Below are positions 58,289 to 64,000 of a stretch of DNA of 64,000 nucleotides, in pieces (position 1 is the first letter of the stretch; every line of letters begins with the position of its first letter). Below the pieces are notes generated by a model, which did no database searches, was not told the origin of the DNA, and worked only from the letters and a program-made list of their open reading frames with translations. Made by a program: the position numbers and the translations under genes. This DNA comes from Acinetobacter sp. WCHAc010034 (lineage in GTDB: Bacteria; Pseudomonadota; Gammaproteobacteria; Pseudomonadales; Moraxellaceae). The stretch is taken from NCBI RefSeq assembly GCF_001696615.3, contig NZ_CP032279.1, forward strand, positions 2,294,001-2,358,000, read 5' to 3'.

Positions 58289-58918
58289 TTATTCCGCAGC
58301 AGCTAAGCACACGGCATGAATCTGCCGGCAGCCGAGCTGTTCCAGACTCTGCTTTAAGGCATGGAGGGAGCTGCCGGTAGTGACTACATCATCGACAATC
58401 AGCACTTTCCGGTAATGCGCCTTAGGCTGGGCAGCAATAATGAACTGCTGCTGAATGCCTTCTAGCCGTTCCAGCCGGCTGAGGCCTTTCTGCGCATGCT
58501 GCTTTAGGCGCTGCACCGGCTGCCACACGGGAAGCTGCAGATGCTGCGCCAAATCTTTGGCCAGCAGCAGCGACTGGTTATAGCCGCGCTGGTTCAGCCT
58601 TTCCAGTGAGACCGGCATGGGGACAATGGCATGCACTTTCGGATAGCGCAGATTTTTCAGCAGGCCGGACAGCAGCGGCCGGTACTGCAGCTGCTGTTCA
58701 TATTTGAACTGCTGAATGATCCGGTCGAGAGGGTAGGCATACTGGCAGGCGGCCAAGACTTGCATTTCCTGACGCAAGACAGGGCTTTTCAGCCAAGGCA
58801 GGCTGTTCCAGCAGTCTGCGCAGACATTATGCCGGTGCTGGGTATCAGCATGGCACAACTGGCAGGGCTGCAGGGACTGGATTAAGCCCTTGGCCTGCTG
58901 CAGAATGCGGCTAAACAT
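58289..58918 (-). CDS. ComF-family phosphoribosyltransferase-like protein
   Basis: The product, about 209 residues, has an N-terminal Cys pair set (CQLCHADTQHRHNVCADCW), a likely zinc finger, and a C-terminal PRTase motif KVLIVDDVVTTGSSLHAL. ComF proteins take part in DNA uptake in naturally competent bacteria, a trait widespread in Acinetobacter. The start could be ATG 58918 or 58924; both overlap the end of recG (58911), so the two genes are cotranscribed. Confidence 0.9.
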   Translation of the reverse strand: MFSRILQQAKGLIQSLQPCQLCHADTQHRHNVCADCWNSLPWLKSPVLRQEMQVLAACQYAYPLDRIIQQFKYEQQLQYRPLLSGLLKNLRYPKVHAIVPMPVSLERLNQRGYNQSLLLAKDLAQHLQLPVWQPVQRLKQHAQKGLSRLERLEGIQQQFIIAAQPKAHYRKVLIVDDVVTTGSSLHALKQSLEQLGCRQIHAVCLAAAE

Positions 58919-60956
58919 AGGCATAGCGCGGCGCCTCCGGCAGCCAGCGCTTCAGCAGGGCTTCGGCATTCTGCGGATAGTCTTTCAGGATCTGCTGGGC
59001 GGCGTAGTGCGCCTGATTCAGCAGGTGATCATCGCGTTCCAGCTTCGCCACACGGAAACCGATATCGCCGGTTTGCTTGGTGCCTAACAGCTCTCCCGGC
59101 CCGCGCAGCTCCAGATCTTTTTCGGCAATCATAAAGCCGTCGTTGGTTTCGCGCATGATGCGCAGGCGCTCCTGGCCATTTTGCGACAGTGGGCTTTTAT
59201 ACAGCAGCGCGCAGAAGCTGGCTGCTGCGCCGCGCCCGACCCGCCCGCGCAGTTGATGCAGCTGCGACAGCCCAAGGCGCTCGGCATTTTCAATCACCAT
59301 AATTGAGGCATTCGGCACATCTACGCCGACTTCAATCACCGTGGTGGCAATCAGCAGCTGCAGCTCATTGCTTTTAAAGCGCTGCATCACCGCCTGCTTT
59401 TCATCGGCTTTCATTTTGCCGTGCACCAAGCCAATGTTCAGCTCAGGAAAGCGCTGTTTTATTTCGCTAAACGTGGCTTCCGCAGCCTGCGCATCCAGAG
59501 TTTCAGACTGTTCTACCAAGGTGCAGACCCAGTAGGCTTGCTTGCCTTCGGCGCAGTTGGCGGCGATGCGCTGCAGCACCTGTTCACGGCGGTCCAGCGG
59601 CAGGGTGACGGTTTGAACCGGGGTGCGGCCGGGCGGCAGCTCATCAATCACCGAGGTGTCCAAATCGCCGTAGGCCGACATCGCCAGCGTGCGCGGAATT
59701 GGGGTGGCGGTCATCACCAGCTGATGCGGGGTCATGCCGTTCAGGCCCTTGTTGCGCAGCGCCAGGCGCTGATCGACGCCGAAGCGGTGCTGTTCATCAA
59801 TGATCACCAGGCCGAGTTTGGCGAATGCGACATTGTCCTGAAACAGCGCATGCGTGCCGACCACCAGATTGGCCGTGCCGTCTTTAATGATCTGCTCAGC
59901 GGCTTCGCGGGCTTTGCCTTTCTGCTTGCCGGAGAGCCAAGACACCGTCAGGCCCAGCGGCTCAAACCATTTTTTAAAATTCAGATAATGCTGCTCGGCT
60001 AAAATTTCAGTCGGCGCCATCAGCGCGACTTGCCAGCCTTCTTCCAGCGCATGGCAGGCCGCCACGCCGGCGACCAGGGTTTTGCCTGCGCCGACATCGC
60101 CCTGCACCAGCCGCAGCATCGGCTTATTCTGCTTCAGGTCGGCAGCGATTTCTTTGGAAACGCGCTTTTGCGCGCCGGTCATGGCAAAGGGCAGGCTGGT
60201 CAGCAGCGCTTTGGCATAGCGCTGGCTTGGGCTGAAGGACGGCGCTTCAATCTGCTGCATGTAGGCGCGCCGCGTCAGCAGGCTGACCTGATGCGCCACC
60301 AGCTCTTCAAAAATCAGGCGCTGCTGCGCCGGATGCGAGCCTTGCGCCAGCTGCAGCATATTGGCATTGACCGGCGGATGGTGAATATAATCCAGCGCAT
60401 CGCGCAGCGCATAGCCATTGCTGAACTGGCGCGGCAGCAGTTCCGGCAGTTCATCGGCATGCTTTTCCAGCGCCTGCCTGACATATTCGCGCAGCTTGGG
60501 CTGGGTCAGGCCATCGGTTGCCGGGTAAATTGCGGTCAGCTGGGTCTGCGGCAGCGGAGTGTGTTCGGTAATCAGCTGCAGTTCGGGATGGTACATTTCC
60601 AGCCCGCGCGCGCCGACCCTCACTTCGCCAAAGGCCCGCAGGCGGCTGCCCATTTTGGCGCGGTCAGTAATGCCTTTGTAGATATGGTAAAAACGCAGGG
60701 TGACTTTGCCAAAGTCATCCTCCAGCAGCGCAGCCATGGATTTGCGTTTTCCCGGCGGAAAGTCCACACTTTTCACCGTGCCTTCCAGCAAATAGCTGCG
60801 CCCGGCGGTCAGCTGGTTCATTGCGATAATCGTGCTGCGGTCTTCATAGTCGCGTGGCAAATGAAACAGTAAATCGTCGGTGGTGAAAATATTCAGTTTT
60901 TCAAGCAGCGCAGCGGCAGCGTTTCCTACGCCTTGCAATTGGTGGACGGCAGCCAT
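58911..60956 (-). CDS. recG: ATP-dependent DNA helicase RecG
   Basis: RecG remodels stalled replication forks and Holliday junctions. The 681-residue protein has the N-terminal wedge/OB region (RSYLLEGTVKSVDFPPGKRKSM) and the Walker A GDVGAGKT (Ala in place of the more usual Ser). DEQH is in IIDEQHRFGVDQR, with TATPIPRTLAM and QLRGRVGRG of the second helicase domain. The start is MAAVHQLQGVGNAAA. Confidence 0.97.
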   Translation of the reverse strand: MAAVHQLQGVGNAAAALLEKLNIFTTDDLLFHLPRDYEDRSTIIAMNQLTAGRSYLLEGTVKSVDFPPGKRKSMAALLEDDFGKVTLRFYHIYKGITDRAKMGSRLRAFGEVRVGARGLEMYHPELQLITEHTPLPQTQLTAIYPATDGLTQPKLREYVRQALEKHADELPELLPRQFSNGYALRDALDYIHHPPVNANMLQLAQGSHPAQQRLIFEELVAHQVSLLTRRAYMQQIEAPSFSPSQRYAKALLTSLPFAMTGAQKRVSKEIAADLKQNKPMLRLVQGDVGAGKTLVAGVAACHALEEGWQVALMAPTEILAEQHYLNFKKWFEPLGLTVSWLSGKQKGKAREAAEQIIKDGTANLVVGTHALFQDNVAFAKLGLVIIDEQHRFGVDQRLALRNKGLNGMTPHQLVMTATPIPRTLAMSAYGDLDTSVIDELPPGRTPVQTVTLPLDRREQVLQRIAANCAEGKQAYWVCTLVEQSETLDAQAAEATFSEIKQRFPELNIGLVHGKMKADEKQAVMQRFKSNELQLLIATTVIEVGVDVPNASIMVIENAERLGLSQLHQLRGRVGRGAAASFCALLYKSPLSQNGQERLRIMRETNDGFMIAEKDLELRGPGELLGTKQTGDIGFRVAKLERDDHLLNQAHYAAQQILKDYPQNAEALLKRWLPEAPRYAYV

Positions 60957-60988
60957 TTCCCCTCAGTACATCTTTGATCAGGTGCTAA

Positions 60989-61798
60989 ATGCATATTTTA
61001 TTTATAGGTTATGGTAAAACATCTCAGCGCGCTGCAAAACAGTTATTTCAGCAAGGCCACCAAATTACCACAATCAGCCGAAGCCCGAAATCAGACGGTT
61101 TTGCTTCCCATCTGATCCAGGATATACATCAGCTGGATCTGTCTGAAGTCGCGCCCATTGATGCGGTTTATGTGCTGCTGTCGCCTGAGAGCAGCACAGT
61201 GGAAGCTTATCAGCAAACTTTTGTGGATTCGATTGCGCCGGCTGTCCATGCCTTGAAAAATCATCCTGTAAAAAAAGTGATCGTGGTGTCATCTACTCGT
61301 GTTTACGGTGAAAATGCGGGTGAGCGGGTTGATGATGAAACCGCTCCGCAGCCGAGCGATGCGCAAGGGCAGGTGCTATTGAACATGGAAGCAGCGTGGC
61401 AGCAGGCTTATCCGTCGCAGTGTGTGATCGTGAGGCCGGCAGGGATTTATGGTACATCGGTCTCTCGTATGGTTAAGCTTGCAGAAACAAGCAAAACTTA
61501 TCCGAAGCTGCATTGGTCGAACCGCATTCATATTGATGATCTGGCTGCATTTTTAGCCCACTTGCTTCACGTGGAACAGGCGGAAAAAACTTATATTTGC
61601 AGCAACAGCCAGCCTTTGCCTTTGCATGAAATCATTCAATGGTTTCAGCAGCAGTTGGCGCTGCCGGCTTTGGTTCTGGAAAGTGATGCGCCATCAGGCA
61701 AGAAAATTTATGCTTCGCGGATGCAGGCAATGGGCTTTGAATTGCAGCATCCAAACTGTTTTGATGATTATTTGGCGTTGTTGGGAGAGTTCCGGTAG
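60989..61798 (+). CDS. NAD(P)-binding epimerase-like SDR protein
   Basis: The 269-residue protein opens with a Rossmann motif (ILFIGYGKTSQRAAKQL) and has an extended-SDR layout: VYVLLSPESS, VVSSTRVYGENAG with a Ser-Tyr pair, and VRPAGIYGT. It resembles YeeZ-type sugar-nucleotide epimerase-like proteins. Substrate is unknown. It is divergent from recG. AGGTG precedes the ATG. Confidence 0.83.
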   Translation: MHILFIGYGKTSQRAAKQLFQQGHQITTISRSPKSDGFASHLIQDIHQLDLSEVAPIDAVYVLLSPESSTVEAYQQTFVDSIAPAVHALKNHPVKKVIVVSSTRVYGENAGERVDDETAPQPSDAQGQVLLNMEAAWQQAYPSQCVIVRPAGIYGTSVSRMVKLAETSKTYPKLHWSNRIHIDDLAAFLAHLLHVEQAEKTYICSNSQPLPLHEIIQWFQQQLALPALVLESDAPSGKKIYASRMQAMGFELQHPNCFDDYLALLGEFR

Positions 61799-61827
61799 AT
61801 GGACAGTTTTTGTGAAAAATAATGAGA

Positions 61828-61864
61828 AAGCCGTTCAAATATGCTGAATCCTAGAACGGCTTTG
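61828..61864 (+). terminator. Terminator-like hairpin after the SDR gene
   Basis: Arms AAAGCCGTTC (61828-61837) and GAACGGCTTT (61855-61864) pair perfectly; the following T-tract is weak. Confidence 0.6.
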
Positions 61865-62034
61865 CTTAAAATATTGATGCTTAGGCGAAGACTTCAATCA
61901 TGTTGCATAATTGTATTATGTTAATTTTGGAAATGCTTAATAATCAACCATATTGTCTAATTGAAAGATGGTTACAGCGTCAATGGCTATTCAGATAAAA
62001 TTCCTTTTTAACATCCTTATAAATAATATTTAAT

Positions 62035-62532
62035 ATGAAAAAACTAATATTTATTTCTATGACCCTTATATCAATGAATATTCAAGCTGAAATAGATAAT
62101 TCTATAAGCTTAGATGAAAGGCTAGTAGATAAAGCAAAAGAATTAGTAGACGCAAATAATGAACTAGTACAAGTAAAAGATGTACTTAAATTGAAAGAAG
62201 TAAACTGTAACCGCCGAAAAGTAATGAGAGAATACGTAGAATTAGTTAATGAATTAGAGAAATCAAACTTAGATGAACTAAAAAATATAGAAGCCATTGA
62301 AAATGATGCAAAAAATGAAACTGACTTTAATGAAGAGAAAAGTTTTAATTTAGTTGTTATGAAACAGCATCAATATTTTAGAGAAAGCTTTAACTCAATG
62401 AAACATACGATTTTAGAAGAGATCGAACAAGAAGATAAAAGAATTCAAGAGAAGATGGCAAAAATAGAAGAAAGCGTTATAAAAGCCAAAGAGACGACTT
62501 TGGACAGTATATGCAACACAAAAACCGAGTAG
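62035..62532 (+). CDS. AT-rich secreted coiled-coil protein, unrecognised
   Basis: The 165-residue product has a short signal peptide (KKLIFISMTLISMNIQA) and a mature part made almost wholly of charged heptad-like helices (LVDKAKELVDANNELVQVKDV; EEIEQEDKRIQEKMAKIEE). It contains two cysteines (about residues 59 and 161) that might form a disulfide. It is strongly AT-rich compared with the surrounding genes and has no good ribosome site. It is likely a periplasmic helical protein from recently acquired DNA. Function unknown. Confidence 0.6.
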   Translation: MKKLIFISMTLISMNIQAEIDNSISLDERLVDKAKELVDANNELVQVKDVLKLKEVNCNRRKVMREYVELVNELEKSNLDELKNIEAIENDAKNETDFNEEKSFNLVVMKQHQYFRESFNSMKHTILEEIEQEDKRIQEKMAKIEESVIKAKETTLDSICNTKTE

Positions 62533-62622
62533 AATGTGAATGCCTAGCAGATCAATTAAATTATTTATTCAATATAATAGGCGTTATACAAAATAAATTT
62601 TAATTCCTATTCCTTCATCCAC

Positions 62623-62659
62623 AGCATAGGCACCTGCATTTTTTGCAGATGCCTATGCT
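62623..62659 (+). terminator. Hairpin between the AT-rich orphan and plsB
   Basis: Arms AGCATAGGCA (62623-62632) and TGCCTATGCT (62650-62659), with an inner CTGCA/TGCAG stem around T6, are followed by TTTT on the plus strand. It lies between converging genes and may act on either. Confidence 0.7.
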
Positions 62660-62675
62660 TTTAAAAAGAAAGAAA

Positions 62676-64000
62676 TTACTTCTTCTTGCGCTTCAAGCGC
62701 TTCTTCGCCTGTTCAGCAGCCACTTTATCCAGCGTGTCTTTCAGCTCTTCATCGCTGAAGGCGGTGATATGCTGCAGCATCTGCAGGGTCACATCATCCA
62801 AGACCAGATTGGCGTACTGCGCGACATTCTTAAAGCTGTCATCAAAGACGATAGCGCCTTCCTCATTTTTGCCGATATAGCCCTGCTCAGTCAGCACTTT
62901 AATAAAGCTCTGGAACAGCGCCTTATCAAAGAATTCCGGCGAGTTGAACTCATACAGCACAGACAGGCGCTGGCCGACCAGATGGCTCAGCTCTTCCACT
63001 TGGCGGGTTGAAATATTGCCCGAACCGCGCTGGGTAATCAGCGCCAGCGTCATGTAGTAGCGCTCAAGGCTCTGCATCACAGGCGCAGCCAGCACCGCCA
63101 GCTGGCTGTGGTCTTCGCTGTTCGGCGCAGGGGAAATCAGGTTGCCTTCGGCATCTTCCGAGATCAGCTTGGCCTGAATCAGCGCTTCCGCATAGGCGCA
63201 GATCCGGTCTTTCAGCTCTTCATCCTGCCATTTTAAGAACAGTTCAGCTTTCAGGAACGGATACAGCGTGCGGATGACATTGATCAGATCGCCGCGGCGG
63301 ATGGAGCCGTTATGCTCAACCAAGGCTGCAATCAGGGACGGCAGAATGAAGGCATGCACAATGTTGTTGCGGAAGTAGGTCAGCAGCACCGCCTGGCCGT
63401 CTTCAATCGCAATAATATCGCCTAAGACATGCTTCACGCGCTTAATCAGCTTCAGTTTCAGGCCGTAGGCGATGATTTCCTTGCCGGACAGCGGCGTCAC
63501 CTGCATGCGCTCATCATACGGCAGAGCCGTCAGCAGATTGCGGTAGGTGTCCAGCTGCTTAATGCAGATTTCTTCATCCAGCGTATGCTTTGCCGTCGCC
63601 AGCAGAATCAGCGACAGCAGCGAGACCGGATTGATCACCACGGCGCGGTTGATGTTTTCCAGAATGGCATGCGCTGAACTGTTGACGGCGTCTGACACTT
63701 CCTGCGGAATCGGCGCGTCATTTTTCTCGACTTTGATTTGATCTGCGCCGTGCTGCTTCAGCATGTCATCCAGAAATACAGGTTCGCCGAAATTGACATG
63801 CACTTTGCCGAAAATGCGCTCAATTTTGCGCAAGGTTTTCAGAATGCCCAGAACCGATTCGCCTTCCTTCGGCTTGCCGTTCATCTCGCCGACATAGGTT
63901 GCGCCTTCCATCAGGCGCTCATAGCCGACATAAGTCGGCAGGAACACAATCGGCTTGGCGCGGCCGCGCAGATGGCTGTGCACGGTCATGGCCAGCATGC
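62676..64000 (-). CDS. plsB: Glycerol-3-phosphate acyltransferase, C-terminal part
   Basis: PlsB transfers an acyl group to position 1 of glycerol 3-phosphate, the first step of phospholipid synthesis, at the inner membrane. Only the C-terminal 440 or so residues are in the window; the gene continues beyond base 64000. The visible part includes the acyltransferase block IV region (IVFLPTYVGYERLMEGATYVGEMNGKPKEGES) and a long helical domain. The C-terminus ends in a basic KKRLKRKKK. Full-length PlsB is about 800-870 residues. Confidence 0.93.
   Translation of the reverse strand, partial: MLAMTVHSHLRGRAKPIVFLPTYVGYERLMEGATYVGEMNGKPKEGESVLGILKTLRKIERIFGKVHVNFGEPVFLDDMLKQHGADQIKVEKNDAPIPQEVSDAVNSSAHAILENINRAVVINPVSLLSLILLATAKHTLDEEICIKQLDTYRNLLTALPYDERMQVTPLSGKEIIAYGLKLKLIKRVKHVLGDIIAIEDGQAVLLTYFRNNIVHAFILPSLIAALVEHNGSIRRGDLINVIRTLYPFLKAELFLKWQDEELKDRICAYAEALIQAKLISEDAEGNLISPAPNSEDHSQLAVLAAPVMQSLERYYMTLALITQRGSGNISTRQVEELSHLVGQRLSVLYEFNSPEFFDKALFQSFIKVLTEQGYIGKNEEGAIVFDDSFKNVAQYANLVLDDVTLQMLQHITAFSDEELKDTLDKVAAEQAKKRLKRKKK

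Overview
The window is about 64 kb of chromosome from a gammaproteobacterium of the family Moraxellaceae, almost certainly an Acinetobacter. This rests on protein-level recognition of the housekeeping genes (glyQ/glyS, rne, ptsP, rppH, ribA, dxs, suhB, mlaFEDCB, recG, plsB) and on the Acinetobacter-like insertion in the MCE domain of MlaD. The species cannot be fixed from the sequence alone. I found no prophage, insertion sequence, CRISPR array, rRNA or obvious defence system.

Layout. 0.1-7 kb: a membrane protein, the glycyl-tRNA synthetase operon, a pair of unrecognised paralogous Cys/His-rich proteins, an HPP-CBS membrane protein, a PspC-domain protein and a lipoprotein. 7.2-7.5 kb: three identical tRNA-Lys(UUU) genes behind one promoter. 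7.7-15.8 kb: an acyl-CoA synthetase, RNase E, RluC and a HAD phosphatase. 16.2-30.4 kb: a catabolic cluster for 3-phenylpropionate/cinnamate. 30.5-34.9 kb: an EamA transporter, DoxX and DCC-family proteins, and catalase-peroxidase KatG. 35-40.6 kb: an accessory stretch with a TetR/AidB-like acyl-CoA dehydrogenase pair, a DUF389 protein and an Lrp/LysE pair. 40.7-50 kb: ptsP, rppH, a HAD phosphatase, small DUF2628/DUF2789 proteins, ribA, dxs and suhB. 50-64 kb: a DEAD-box helicase with a long leader and repeat tail, the mla phospholipid-transport operon, a CorA-type transporter, LOG, Nudix, ComF and RecG proteins, an SDR protein, an AT-rich orphan and the 3' part of plsB.

The central pathway. 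HcaE/HcaF/HcaC/HcaD form a three-component Rieske dioxygenase that makes the cis-dihydrodiol of 3-phenylpropionate or cinnamate. HcaB rearomatises it to 2,3-dihydroxyphenylpropionate (or the cinnamate analogue) and MhpB opens the ring. A DmpD/MhpC-type hydrolase releases succinate (or fumarate) and 2-hydroxypentadienoate, and MhpD, MhpE and MhpF convert the latter to pyruvate and acetyl-CoA. An OprD-type porin and a divergent HcaR-type LysR regulator complete the set. Unlike the separate hca and mhp operons of E. coli, everything is gathered here, with mhpB lying between hcaB and hcaD. The cluster is in at least three transcription units separated by related intergenic repeat modules, one of which is an exact 22-bp inverted pair about 8.6 kb apart.

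Less explained sequence includes the composite intergenic repeat family (19.1-19.3, 22.2-22.4 and 27.9-28.05 kb), spaced direct repeats upstream of mhpD, long leaders of rne and the helicase, two mini-ORFs ahead of katG, and a terminator lying inside the 3' end of a small gene at 40.9 kb.
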